NCBI GenBank assembly: GCA_030762935.1
Contig: CM060883.1
Location: 49,215,001-49,279,000, forward strand
From: Hymenopus coronatus
Lineage: Eukaryota; Arthropoda; Insecta; Mantodea; Hymenopodidae
DNA: 64,000 bases
Direction of reading: 5' to 3'
The translations under genes and the position numbers were made by a program. Shown piece after piece: positions 1 through 10,845 of this stretch (its first letter is position 1; every line of letters begins with the position of its first letter). The notes under the pieces were generated by a model that made no database searches, had not been told where the DNA came from, and saw only the letters and a list, made by a program, of their open reading frames with translations.

Positions 1-418
1 TCCAGATGTATTTTGCATGACTGATAAACCGTAAGAGATAAATGAAATATTGCTACACAAAAATTGTAGATCTCGTCAAAACACCTATACATTTATGTTG
101 TAGAGCTAGACATTTCCTTGTTATTAGTTTCAATTTTAAAATGCTTATACTTTTGTCAGACAGGAAGTCGCCGGTATTTCTTTTGTTTTACTTCTGCCCA
201 ATTTTTCAATGACAATCGCATACCCACAGCGTTTACAATATTTGGCTATCGCTTTAGTATAGTGTATTCCTTTTGTTCTCTTCTACTTATAAGGAACCAA
301 GTATTAAGAGCATTCTGCTAATGCTTTTCTCGATCATGGTGTGGAAAGAAGAATAATCTTTAGTAAGAAGTTTGTTTGTAAAACAGCTAGAGAAAGTGAG
401 TAACAAATCAGATTTTTT
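1..418 (-). repeat. Family H copy, 5' half, cut by the window edge
   Basis: Read on the minus strand it starts at AAAAAATCTGATT (near 418) and runs through the body to the conserved block that reads AAACCGTAAGAGAT on the plus strand (near 28-41), then leaves the window. The hairpin half is not seen. Confidence 0.8.
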
Positions 419-424
419 AATTCA

Positions 425-690
425 CGAGTCAAACATGCTGTTTGAGAAATTCTGGATATCCATTTTTAGTGGAATATAATACATACTTTCTCCACCTATC
501 AGATATGTTTTAGAGGAATTTCATTTTCGCTTACGTGTTTAACTTTTTGTTGAAATTGCTATAGTAAGTTTTTGTCTCTCTCCTATAGTTTACCAATATA
601 CGAAATTCAATCATAATGAAGAGGGCTTCATAATCAAATTCGTTAAGAATAATATTTACACAAATTAAAAATAACGAACATTTTTCAAAG
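425..690 (+). repeat. Degraded family H fragments
   Basis: Short blocks recall family H. One near 460-510 resembles the pre-hairpin region, and one near 530-640 resembles the central block that contains TAAGTTTTTGTC. They are too diverged to place exact ends. Confidence 0.4.
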
Positions 691-721
691 TGAATTGTAT
701 CTTCATTTGCAGTGTTTTCTC

Positions 722-1603
722 AAAAATCTGATGTGCACCCTTCACATGACTTTCTCTATATCCCTGCAACAAATTATTCTTAAAAAGCTTATACTTCTAT
801 TTACTTTATGCTAATCAATAAAAATTAGCAGAAATAGTTTTACTACTTGCTTGCTTGTAAGTAGAAGCGAAATAAGGGACTACCATAGGTTAAAGTGATA
901 GTCAAAAGTGGTTGCTATGTCAATGAAGTTCCTTTGTTTATATGGATAGGAGTTGACAAGTTCCTGTATGAGAAAAGTGCAAGTTTTTCATAGCAGAAAC
1001 CAAAAATAAGGAATGTCTCAAAAACGACGAACTCCACGAAAAAAAATGTATATAACATAAATTGTGTGTTTTAACGTGCTCTATTTTTATGTAGCAAGCT
1101 TTTGTCCATCTCTTACGGTTTAGCAGTTATACAAAATTCAGTAAAATTCATCCAGAATAAACTACTCTTCAGAGGCAATTCCCAGAAAATTCAAGATATA
1201 CATTTTATTTGTCAGGTAAATATCTTTAATATGCGATATTTTAATCAAAATCGTTAGAGCCATTTTTGAGAAAATCAAAATTTTCGAAAAAAGTTCCATG
1301 CAAAGGGTAGTTGAGGGTGGGAGGATTTTTCTCAAAATCTTCGTGTTACATCCCTGGAAGATACTAAACTTAAATACCACGTTTGGTATTTTACCGACGT
1401 TTCGTTTTTGAGTTATCGTGTTCACGGACACACGGACACACCACACACACACACACACACAGGACCTTTTTGTGAAAATGTTTTTTTGGATATTGGGGAC
1501 CCTAAAACATATATTTCCGGCGAAATCTCGGTATCGAATTTTTTGGTGAGTGCAATACCTTCTCTATACACTATGTACATAGTGCGTATAGAGAAAGTAA
1601 AAA
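722..1603 (+). mobile_element. Family H element, full-length reference copy (HINE-like)
   Basis: This is one of the most complete copies, about 880 bp. In order it has the start AAAAATCTGATGTG, a short inverted pair ATGTG/CACAT, the subterminal ACTTTCTCTA (near 750), an A+T-rich body without a meaningful ORF, the small palindrome region near 1380, a CA microsatellite (1438-1461), the block CGGTATCGAATTTTTTGGTG, and a terminal hairpin at 1561-1594 centred on CTATGTACATAG. It ends in GAGAAAGTAAAAA. The 3' stem motif TAGAGAAAGT is the reverse complement of the 5' ACTTTCTCTA. Family knowledge: paired subterminal inverted repeats, an internal microsatellite and a 3' palindrome characterise Helentron-derived HINE/DINE-1/MINE-1 elements. 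The assignment is inferred. A TIR transposon is less likely because the outermost ends are not matched and no TSD is seen. Confidence 0.7.
1438..1461. repeat. CA microsatellite inside family H
   Basis: About 11 CA units directly after ACGGACACACC, at the position where all long family H copies carry a CA/GT tract. Confidence 0.9.
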
Positions 1604-2099
1604 TCTAGTTCAAACAGCAGATATTCAAGCAATCAATCAGGTAAACAGTTTCCTTGAATATCACGTATATTTTGCATGATTATGACTCCTTGTGATTTCT
1701 CCTGAAGATGACTGCCGCAATGCGGTCCGAAACACCCAACTCTTGAAGAAATCAATTCCTAACGCACAGTGGTAAACATTTTCCCTCGACAATACCAATA
1801 TATCTCCCTATGTATACCAAGACAGATTAAACCGCAGGGACGAATCGAAGCGGGCAATTTGGGACCGTTGCCAACTGTAATCAGTTCCGGTAGCTGAAGA
1901 CAAAAGACCGTAGTTCTATTCTTAAAGCGAACTTGCAACCTTCACTGCACAAACTAAGCATGTCCTGCATCTTGTGCAATGTCTTCTTCCTTCATTACAC
2001 AACACACAAATGCTATGCCATTACCTTACATAACATATACCTGCTGCAAATCAGTTAGCATAGTGTATCTTATACACCTAGGATAATAATTTTAAACGC
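1604..2099. other. Unassigned stretch with a hammerhead-like core
   Basis: No coding signal is seen. At 1702-1733 the plus strand carries CTGAAGA, a stem built around CCGC/GCGG, and GAAAC, which resembles the catalytic core layout of hammerhead ribozymes found in Penelope-like element ends. The cleavage triplet and stem I are not evident. Confidence 0.3.
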
Positions 2100-2159
2100 A
2101 TTAAAACACAATCTTAAAGCTCAATGAACATTTGAGCTTTTTAGTTTACATTAACTGTA

Positions 2160-2380
2160 GGTGTGTTTTAACTACATATACACTAAGATTTTCTATATTT
2201 TTATAGTTTGCAAGTTATACGTTTTGAAATACTACCAATTTGAACCAAAATCATTGAGAGCAATTTATGAACAAATTACAATTAACATAAATTAAAAGAG
2301 GTTTTACCTGGGGGAAGGGCGATTTTTTTGCAAATCTTGAAGTGTCCCATTTTTAGAAGATGCTGAATTTAAGTATTACC
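2160..2380 (+). repeat. Old, diverged family H fragment
   Basis: Recognisable blocks include GTGTTTTAAC, a degraded TAAGTTTTTGTC region, CAAAATCATTGAGAGC and a G-rich block followed by CAAATCTTGAAGTG. There are no terminal motifs. Confidence 0.45.
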
Positions 2381-2544
2381 AGGTGGCCCAACAGCACAGT
2401 ATTTATCAGGTGTAGATAACCCTTCGCGCGTTCTACAAATTGCCGTATTTCACGGGGTAAATCAAGCATACGCCGGTCAGTGGCGTTGTAAGAACTTAGG
2501 TCGCTCTCGCTTCTTCTGTTACATGTCAGCGTAAAGTTTGAAGA

Positions 2545-2790
2545 ATGCCGGTCCCCATGGCCGCACTCGCAAAAGCGCCTAGCTTTGGTGCTTCGCGGCG
2601 CAGGGGATTGTGGGTTCGAGTCCCGCCGTGGGCATTTGTGTTTGTGTGTTTTAAATGTGTATATGTCTGTGTATTTGTAAGTAAAAATAAAACAGTAAAT
2701 AAATAGGTCAACAAAGTAAATATACGAAATGGAAAATTGGGGAAATAAAGCATACAGCGCAGGAGTTCCCATAAGACTCCGGAACTGTAA
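2545..2790 (+). repeat. SINE-2, tRNA-derived
   Basis: A box-B-like GGTTCGAGTCC at 2613-2623 sits in a tRNA-like T-arm context and is followed by a T/G-rich and then A-rich 3' region ending near 2790. The minus-strand reading GGTRTHNPL here is the familiar artefact of translating this tRNA-like motif and is not a protein. The 5' limit is uncertain. Confidence 0.5.
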
Positions 2791-3009
2791 ACTGTATTTT
2801 TTTCATTAAATTTAAAAAAGAAGAAGAAAGGAATGAGAGGTGGTTTCAAGACTTGTACTAGAGCCCTTGATGCACAAGAACAGTGTAAACATACATCCTT
2901 TCCACTTCAATTGCACAATCTTTATAAAGTCTAATAGATTTTTTAATTACTTGTGAAGCTAGAAGTTGACTTTATTCTCTAAAAACTAAAGACTCTGTAC
3001 GTACAGTTT

Positions 3010-3238
3010 AATGTCCTTTAGTCATATCGGACGATGAATGAAATTGGCGAAACAATGCTCAAATGATCTAGGGGTCCATGGAGCTTAAAGTTACTGACAT
3101 TCGTCTTCTAAGGATAAGGGACAACCTCGAAAGAAACCTTACCCTTATCCGGGTAACTCACCCTAAGCGAGAGTCGAACTCGCGACCTGTTGAATGTGAA
3201 GCAGACACGCTACTACCGCACTACCCAGCGGGTTATTA
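3010..3238 (-). repeat. SINE-1 copy, full length
   Basis: On the minus strand: a tRNA-like head with box B GAGTTCGACTC (near 3173-3185), then a body with CTTATCCTTAGAAGACGAAT, CCATGGACCCC and CATTCATCGTCCGATATGAC, ending in AAAGGACATTAAAC. The 3' end is shared with seven other copies in the window. Confidence 0.7.
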
Positions 3239-3559
3239 GTTTTGTAATTGTTTAATACGCTATTCTTATTTAATATTAGAGACTAAACCCACTAAAGGGT
3301 TAAAAGAGAAAAAAGAAAAACACAAGTCGTCGTAACAAAAACCATGCAAGAGAGCACTAATTATTTCACGCGAAAAAACGCGCCGTTGGGCCACCCGGCA
3401 TGTTGGGTATTTATGCAACGTTTCATTTTGAATTATGTTTTCTTTCTCTCTCCGGTTCTCTCTCATAGAAACACTCACACACGGACTTTTTTTTTTCTAA
3501 AATCGTATTGTTACATTCATATGACCTTCTGGATCCAATCGTATAAAACTATTCTTAAA

Positions 3560-3872
3560 CATATCTATAATCGAAATTATACAAAATTCCTTCCAAATGA
3601 TGAGGACTTCGAAGGCTATTCCCAAGAAGTTCAGGACTAAAATTTTATATGTCGTGTAGATACCTGAAATATACAGTATTTTAATCAAAACAGTTGGAGT
3701 AAGTTTAGAATATCAGAACTTATAAACACTTCAGTTTGAATCATGGTGAATTTTGTAGAAAGTCTTTGACACCACCCCCTAGGAAAATGTTGAAGTTACC
3801 AAGTTTGGTATTCATCCAACTTCTTGTTTTCGAGTTATGCTGCTCACAGGCATACATGCACTGATGTTTTTT
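3560..3872 (+). repeat. Diverged family H fragment
   Basis: Contains the blocks GGCTATTCCCAAGAAG, TTTTAATCAAAACAG and CCAAGTTTGGTATTCATCC, then the post-microsatellite region. The start and hairpin are missing. Confidence 0.55.
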
Positions 3873-4282
3873 AAATATCTGTTACATTCACATGACATCC
3901 ACGATCCATTCGTCTATAAATTATTATATGTATATCTAATCGTTCTATTTACGTGATATTGAGATAAGCTTTGAAAAAATATCTGTATTGCAGTTATTTT
4001 ATAGGTACAGGAAGCCGAAGCAAAAGTCAAATGTTTAAAAACTGGGTCAAATTGTGATGGTTTTCAAATTTTAAGCTTTTACCATGAACGAAAGGAAAAC
4101 ATAAAGGACTTTCCACTTGAAAATTGTGTATGTATTTGAAAATATACACCAATAATAACGAACATCTTGGAAATGGTTAGCACCAAAAGAATTACTGGAC
4201 ATAAATTTGTGTTTTAATAAGATGTGCTATTATTTTTGTGGCAAACTTTTGTTTACTTATTGTTTACCACTGCTCCATAAGT
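3873..4282 (+). repeat. Diverged family H fragment, 3' truncated
   Basis: Begins with a degraded start (ATCTGTTACATTCACATGAC) and ends in the central block near TGTGGCAAACTTTTG, where a LINE fragment follows. An 11-bp repeat TTTACCACTGC (near 4264 and 4286) lies at this junction. Confidence 0.5.
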
Positions 4283-4858
4283 TTTTACCACTGCGAATGT
4301 AGGGATAGAAGCATGTTGGACGCTACTGGCAGGCACGGAAAACATGGACGGGCTAGGTAAATTTATACTTAAGGCAAGACAGCTGAGATCTGAGGAGGCT
4401 GCCAATAGAGAAGGGGGGGGATAAGATCAACTATACAAAAGTGACTACAATGTTCTACATACATATATATTATGTCATACTTAGGTTACTGTTGTGCTAG
4501 GGTTGTATATATTATGTGTATATATGTCTTTGTGTAATTATCTATTATAAGAGGGTGCATTTATGAAGGTGTACTCTGTGCTGTAAATTTAAATTGCTAT
4601 ATTTGAATATCTTTGTATCTTTATTTTCGGATTCACTCTTAATTCTTTATTGTTGTTTAATAATGGTTTGGACTGTGTATTTCCTTTGTCTTTTTATTTT
4701 CGTGTTTACTCTTTCAATTCTTTGTTGTGGTTGTTGTTTTAATATTGATTGTAATGTGTATTACAAAAGCACGTACGGTCTGTGGACCCGTGCGACTGTT
4801 GAAATTCTATGTATGATATTGCTATGTTAATAAATACACTTATTCATTCATTCTTTCA
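4283..4858 (+). mobile_element. 5'-truncated non-LTR retrotransposon 3' end
   Basis: One plus frame between about 4310 and 4425 reads a tail containing WTLLAG and GKFILKARQLRSEE, which resembles the extreme C-terminus of non-LTR ORF2 proteins. It is followed by an A+T-rich 3' region containing AATAAA and an ATTC-type tail near 4845-4858. A 5'-truncated insertion of this type is normal for target-primed reverse transcription. The clade is not assignable from this much. Confidence 0.45.
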
Positions 4859-5640
4859 AGTAATCATAAACAATTCAAAATATGCTTTATTAGACATAAA
4901 AAAAGCGTTTCCTTGTTAGAGATAATTTGAAGTGAGATAATATTCTGGAAAACATTCCTGTCGATAACACATACAAACAGGTACTTTCTCTAAAAACCTT
5001 TTTCTTTTCTTTCTTTTATTTTTGGCCAGGTATCTCAAAAGATCTATTTCTGATGAAAAATTGCGACTGAATTTTTGAATGGAATACAATACTTCCTATC
5101 CTACTATAGGTAGACATGATGACAAAAAACCAAACCAATAAACGATGTTGTAATCGATATGAAATGAAGTGGGTAGTTCGGTTGCCGCCTCTATGATTGG
5201 TACACAAGGAAAAGCTAAAGCAACACGACATGATTCGGCCATCTGGAGGAACGATGTACAATAATATTTACATGCATCGTTCAGCTGGACAACATTTATA
5301 TGACAGTTTTCTTAGCGACATGGAGAGGAATATCAAAATTACTGACGCTTTCGAATGACTATAAGAAATCCTGCATTTAAAGAAAACTGTAGTATAGCGA
5401 TAAAATACAAGGTTTGATTGTTAAAGGAATAAGACGTTTTAAAATTCTTAAGCGTCTTTATTTTATGTTTTTATTATATTTTGTATTTATGCTTATTTAA
5501 ACAAACCATTGCCTTAACAATACTCTGCCAGTAAGAACAAAGAAAACTAGCTTGTAATATTATCTTCGGCAGTTCGATAATATTTTGGGAAGGTAAAGTA
5601 CCCTGCAATTCAGTGGTTAGAATTTATTATGCTCAAGGAA
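4859..5640. other. No recognisable feature
   Basis: A+T-rich sequence with several short accidental ORFs. The 81-codon minus ORF at 5016-5261 has no motif I recognise. Confidence 0.4.
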
Positions 5641-5988
5641 CAGAGGGTGGGGTTAGGTTTGACATTACCAACATAAACAGCCGTATTTCATAATGGGCCA
5701 TTTCTTATGTACGTCAGTGTATGTGGCAGAGAAATAAAAACATATCCTGACTTTTCGTGGGACACGGTGTATATGTTATCGTTTCAAAGATGTGTTTATT
5801 ATCAATCTGGCCTGGTTATGATTTATACTAATGCATTTTCTGCTAATGTTTTGAGAGCATTAGTATCCATGACAACGAATTACCATGAGAATGCGGATCT
5901 GTTGCGTCAACTGTTTAACATTTAATTGCATCATTATGCCATCTATAAACTAGGAAATAAACAATTTGCATTCGGGATGACAATCCTG

Positions 5989-6309
5989 CTAGTTCCAAAA
6001 ACGTGTTACAGGGTGTGCTGTGGTATCATTTACAAATCCGGTGTGATTAATGACGATTGGCTGCTGGTAACAATGGATAACAGTCGTAGGAGCTTTAATA
6101 CAAGCATTAAGTGCCCATATGCGTGCTTTGTCTGCCTCATGCTCTGTTATGTCCCTAGTTCGCATCTCTGTTGACGTACTTGCCAACTTCTTGAACTGGA
6201 CCACGTAAAATGTTCTCTCGTCCAGCAAAGATGAACGTAATAATTTTGTGATGGCATCAAAATTGGAATACGACAAATGCTCAATAATTACGTAAAAGTA
6301 AATGGGCAT
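5989..6309 (-). other. Unassigned open frame of 106 codons
   Basis: The longest open frame in this non-repeat patch starts MPIYFYVIIEHLSY and has a charged central part (STEMRTRDITEHEADKARIW). I recognise no domain. Opposite-strand frames at 5707-5925 and 5926-6174 are also open, so composition alone may explain it. It could be a fragment of a transposon protein or an exon, but nothing in the sequence decides this. Confidence 0.2.
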
Positions 6310-6655
6310 TCCGTTTTATAAGAAAGCTTCAACTAGAATATTGCTTCTTTCTGTGCACGTTTAGAAATTCTTCTGCTGCCACAATAAACATATGTTAAAA
6401 TAAAGAAAATCTACCAGGTAGTCCAACTGCCCTGCAATTGACGTGTGCGTTAAAAAGAGTTGCAGAACTCAACGGGGCTATTTCAAGTTGAGGTAATGCA
6501 TCTGTGGAATTGGAAAATTCACATTATGTAATATATCTTATTGAAATGTATACCAGTTATTATGCGTAATAATAGTGATATTTTCCCCATGTATCAAAAT
6601 TATAGCTTAAATGGTTATTTATCTAATAAATGTTTTCTCAGTTCATTGTTCTAAT
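6310..6655. other. No recognisable feature
   Basis: A+T-rich. A short block near 6410-6440 (ACCAGGTAGTCCAACTG) weakly resembles the sequence near 2380, which may mark a further repeat. Confidence 0.3.
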
Positions 6656-7459
6656 AAAAATCTGATGTGTTCCACTCACATGACTTTCTCTACATCTCTG
6701 CAACAAATTATTGTTAAAAAGCTTATGCCTCTATTTACTGCATGCTAATCGAGAACAAATTAGCAGAAATAGTCTTTACTTGTTTCCTTGTACGTAGAAC
6801 GAAATAAGGAAGTACATTAGGTTAAAATGATAATCAAAACCAGGTTGCTATGTGATTGAAGTTCCCATGTTTGTATGGACAGGAGTTGACAAATTCCTTT
6901 ATGAGAAAAGTATATGTTTTATAAAGCTGAAACCAAAAACAAGGAATATCTCAAAAACGAGCAACTCCACGAAAAAAATGTATATAACATAAATTGTGTC
7001 CTTTAACGTGCTCTACATTTTTGTGTGGTACGTTTTTATCCATCTCTTTAGCAGTTATGGAAAATGTCGTAAAATTCATCCAGAATAAAGAGTCTTCAGA
7101 AGTTATACCCAGAAAATCCAAGATATATATTTTATTATGAGGTAAATATCTTTAATATACGGTATTTTAATCAAAATCGTTAGAGTCATTTTTAAGAAAA
7201 TCAAAATTTTCGAAAAAATGTTTCATGTAAAGGGTAGTTTGGGGTGGGTGGATTTTTCTCAAAATCTTCGTGTCGCATCTCTGGAAGATACTAAACTTAA
7301 ATACAAACACGGACTTTTTTCTGAAAATGCTTTTTTTTTTTGGTTACAGGGGACCCTAAAACACATACTTCCTGTGAAAACTCGGTATCGAATTTTTGGG
7401 TGAAGTGCAATGCCTTCTCTATACACTCTGTATATAGTAGGTGTAGAGAAAGTAAAAAT
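6656..7459 (+). mobile_element. Family H copy, microsatellite region deleted
   Basis: Both ends are intact (AAAAATCTGATGTG and the terminal hairpin near 7419-7449, ending GTAAAAAT). The palindrome and CA tract are lost: the sequence jumps from ACTTAAATAC directly to AAACACGGACTTTTTTCTG. Confidence 0.8.
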
Positions 7460-7474
7460 GTGGTATACTTAAAA

Positions 7475-7557
7475 AATTGTTCAATGTAAACGGTAGTATG
7501 GAGTTGAGAGGATTCCCTAAAAATCTTCGTGTCGCATCCTTGAATATACTAAATTTT
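7475..7557 (+). repeat. Short family H fragment
   Basis: Matches only the block from the GGGTAGT region through AAAATCTTCGTGTCGCATCC to the start of ACTAAA, directly after a complete copy. Confidence 0.6.
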
Positions 7558-7740
7558 TAGAGATGATTATAAGCAAGCTTACTACGGTATGAGGTAAATA
7601 GTAACTTGAATGGCACTTCACGTATTCCACTTAGAGTTATACCAAGAGTTTTCATGAACCCAATGCACACAGCATGTGCTCCTTAAGTGGGAAACCTTGT
7701 GGATAACACCGTGCACTCGAACGGAAATCATTAACAAGAG

Positions 7741-7977
7741 TTTATAAGCCCGCCAGGGTACTGTGGGGGTAGCGAGTCTGCCTCACATTCAACGGATCGC
7801 GAGTTCGAATCTCGAGTGAGTTACCCGGATAAAGTTTTTGTTTCGGGGTTAACCCTTATCCTGAGAAGACGAATGTCAAGCTCCATGGACCCCGAGACCA
7901 TTTGAGCATCGTTTCACCGATGTCATTCATCGTCCGATATGACCAATCAGGTTAAAGGACGTTAAGCTACCAATAAA
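7741..7977 (+). repeat. SINE-1 copy, full length
   Basis: The tRNA-like head has a box-A-like GGTAGCGAGTCTGCC and box B GAGTTCGAATCTC (near 7802-7814). The body has CTTATCCTGAGAAGACGAAT and CGTCCGATATGACC, and it ends in GGACGTTAAGCTAC plus an A-rich tail. The tail runs straight into the next family H copy. Confidence 0.75.
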
Positions 7978-8870
7978 AAAAATCTGATGTGTACCATTCA
8001 CATGACTTTCTCTATATCCCTGCAACAGATTATTCTTAAAAAGCTTATACTTCCATTTACTTCATGCTAATCAGTAAAACATTAGCAGAAATAGCCATAT
8101 TACTTGATTCCTTGTAAGTAGAGGTGAAATAAGGGAGTACCATAGGCTAAAGTGATAGTCTTAAGCTGTTTGCTATGTCACTGAAGTTCCTTTGTTTGTA
8201 TGGACAGCAGGTGACAAATTCCTGTATGAAAAATGTGTCAGTTTTTCATAGCAGAAACCAAAAATAAGGAATGTCACAAAAACGACGAACTCCACGAAAA
8301 AAAGTATATAACAAAGTGTGTGTTTTAACGTGCTCTACATTGTTTGTGTAGTAAGTTTTTATCCTCTCTTACGGTTTTGCAGTTATTCAAAATTCAGTAA
8401 AATTCATCCAGAATAAACTATTCTTCAGAGGCTATTCCCAGAAAATTCAAGATATACATTTTATTTGTCAGGTAAATATCTTTAATATAAGAAATTTTAA
8501 TCAAAATCGTTAAGAGCCATTTTTGAGAAAATCAAAATTTTTGAAAAAAGTTCCATGTAAAGGGTAGTTGTGGGTGGGGGGATTTTTCTCAAAATCTTCG
8601 TGTCGCATCCCTCGAATATATTAAACTTAAATACCAAGTTTGGTATTTTACCTACTTTTCGTTTTTGAGTTATCGTGTTCACAGACTCACGGACGCACGG
8701 ACACACGGACGGACAAACACACACATGAACCTTTTTCCGAAAATGCTTTTTTTAGATAAAGGGGACCCTAAAACACATATTTCCGGTGAAATCTCGGTAT
8801 CGAATTTTTTGGTGGAGTGCAATACTTTCTCTATACACTATGTAGATAGTGCGTATAGAGAAAGTAAAAA
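7978..8870 (+). mobile_element. Family H copy, complete
   Basis: Starts in the A-run after SINE-1 and ends in the hairpin near 8831-8863 (one base of the central palindrome changed: TATGTAGATAG) and AAGTAAAAA. The CA tract is short and interrupted. Confidence 0.85.
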
Positions 8871-8879
8871 TAGAAAAGC

Positions 8880-9095
8880 GAGTTTATATCACATTCAGAA
8901 GCGTCACGAGTTCGAGTTTCATTCAGGGTGAGTTAACCAGTAAGGTTTATTTTTTCTCCTGGGTTTTATTTTCCCTTATCCTGAGAAGACGAATGTCGAG
9001 TAACTTTAAGCTCCATGGACCCCGAGATCATTTGAGCACCATTTCACCGATTTCACTCATCGTTCGATATGATCATTGAAGTTAAAGAAAGCTTT
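8880..9095 (+). repeat. SINE-1 unit 1 of 3, head-truncated
   Basis: Starts near TATCACATTCAG just upstream of box B (GAGTTCGAGTTTC) and lacks the box A half. The body and 3' motif match the other SINE-1 copies. Confidence 0.65.
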
Positions 9096-9099
9096 AAAA

Positions 9100-9318
9100 A
9101 ATACATATCACATTTAACAGGTCACGAGTTCGAATCTCGCTTAGGGTGTATTACCCGGATAAGTTTCCTTTTTCCTCCTGGGGTTTGTTTTCCCTTATCC
9201 TGTTAAGACGAATGTCGAGTAACTTTAAGCTTCATGGGTCGTAGATCATTTGAGTATCATTTCACCGATATCATTCACCGTCCGATATGACCAACCTGGT
9301 TAAAGGACGTTAAGCTAT
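9100..9318 (+). repeat. SINE-1 unit 2 of 3, head-truncated
   Basis: Starts at the same internal point as unit 1 (ATATCACATTTAACAGG), then box B GAGTTCGAATCTC, and ends in AAAGGACGTTAAGC. Confidence 0.65.
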
Positions 9319-9324
9319 ACACAC

Positions 9325-9548
9325 ACAAATAATTTATATCGCAGTGAACCGATCACGAGTTCGGATCTCGTTAGGGTGAGTTACCCGCATAAAGTTTTTT
9401 TTCTTTTTTCTCCTGGGTTTTGTTTTCCCTTATCTTGAGAAGAGGAATGCAGATAACTTTAAGCTCCATGGACCCCGAGATGATTTGAGCTTCATTTCAC
9501 CGATGTCATTCATCCTCCGATATGACTAACCAGGTTAAGAGACGCTAC
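9325..9548 (+). repeat. SINE-1 unit 3 of 3, head-truncated
   Basis: Again begins near TTATATCGCAGTGAAC, upstream of box B (GAGTTCGGATCTC), and ends in AAGAGACGCTAC plus a run of A (9549-9564). Confidence 0.65.
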
Positions 9549-9602
9549 AAAAAAAAAAAAAAAATTATAGTCAGGAACCAAACATGACTAACTTGCACAT
9601 GG

Positions 9603-9616
9603 TTCTTCTTCTTCTT

Positions 9617-9676
<60 letters not shown>
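9603..9676. repeat. TTC then TTA microsatellite
   Basis: About fifteen TTC triplets pass into about ten TTA triplets, then TTTCTTTTTAC of the next family H copy. Confidence 0.95.
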
Positions 9677-10567
9677 TCTTTTTACTTTCTCTATACCTAC
9701 TATGTACATAGTGTATAGAGAAGGTATTGCACTCCACCCAAAAATTCGATACCGAGGTTTCACCAGAAATGTATGTTTTAGGGTCCCCTGTATCAAAAAA
9801 AAAAAAAAAAAGCATTTTCAAAAAAAGGTCCATGTGTGTGTGTGTGTGTGTGTCCATGTGTCTGTGAACACGATAGCTCAAAAACGAAATGTTAAAATAA
9901 CAAACTTGGCATTTAACTTTAGTATCTTCTAGGGATGCGACATGAAGATTTTGAGAAAAATCCCCCAACCCCAAACTATCCTTTACATGGAACTTCTTTC
10001 GAAAATGTTGATTTTCTCAAAAATGGCTCTAACGATTTTGATTAAAATTTCGTATATTAAAGTTATTTACTTGACAAATGAAATGTATATGTTCAATTTT
10101 CTGGTAATAGTATCTGAAGACTACTTTATTCTGGATGAATTTTACGGAATTGTTCATAACTGTTAAACCGTAAGAGATGGACAAAAACTTACGACACAAG
10201 GAATATAGACCACGTTAAAATACACAATTTATCTTGTATACATTTTTTTCGTGGAGTTGATCGTTTTTGAGATCCTCCTTGTTTTTAGTTTCAGCTTTAA
10301 AAAACATACTTTTCTCATATACAGAAATTTAACAATTCCTGTCTATACAAACAAAGGAATTTCAGTCACATAGCAACCAACTTTTGTCTATCACTTTAAC
10401 TAATAGAACTACCTTATTTCGCTTTTACTTACAAGGAAGTAATAGGACTATTTCTGCTGATTTTTTTCTCCGTTAGTATGAAATAAATAGAAGAACAAGC
10501 TTTTTAATAATAATTTGTTGCAGAGCTATAGAGAAAGTTATGTGAATGGAGCACATAAGATTTTTTT
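9677..10567 (-). mobile_element. Family H copy, complete
   Basis: The hairpin end is at 9688-9722 (with the core ACTATGTACATAGT), the GT tract at 9834-9853, and the start end at about 10540-10567 (plus strand: AGTTATGTGAATGG and TAAGATTTTTTT). It abuts the TTC/TTA microsatellite. Confidence 0.85.
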
Positions 10568-10619
10568 AGATTATCTTGTAAACATCTGACTAAGGACTCA
10601 AGTTTTCTTTACCCCTCAT

Positions 10620-10843
10620 GTAGGTATCTAAAGCGAAGCGTGTAGACTGAATCATTAGTCGAGAGATCAGCGAAGTTCCGGGTTCATTTCTCGGCCGTGG
10701 AAATTAGTGTAATTAGGATTATTCTCTACCTTCCACAAAGCCTGGTAGTGTGAATGTGCGTGTGGAAAACCTACAGTAAAAGATCAGAGCCTAATACACC
10801 AATTTCACAGTCAAAAGTTCTCGATATAACCACAGGGGCCTAT
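10620..10843 (+). repeat. SINE-3 candidate, tRNA-like
   Basis: Contains a box-B-like GGGTTCATTTCTCGGCC near 10680, with a possible box A region upstream (GAATCATTAGTCGAGAG), and a body with CTACCTTCCACAAAGCC. It is a single copy here, so the limits are approximate. Confidence 0.4.
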
Positions 10844-10845
10844 AG

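Noticed and set aside
2353..2849. Minus ORFs of 139 and 107 codons containing GGTRTHNPL
   Set aside because: The peptide comes from reading a tRNA-like SINE box B region. It is a well-known false protein signature in gene predictions.
4594..4830. 78-codon hydrophobic plus ORF as a small membrane protein
   Set aside because: It lies in the T-rich 3' region of a truncated LINE and the hydrophobicity follows from the T content.
9545..9974. Minus ORFs with poly-Asn/poly-Lys and repeat-derived segments
   Set aside because: They translate the microsatellite and family H. The same peptides recur wherever family H occurs, without conservation of frame.
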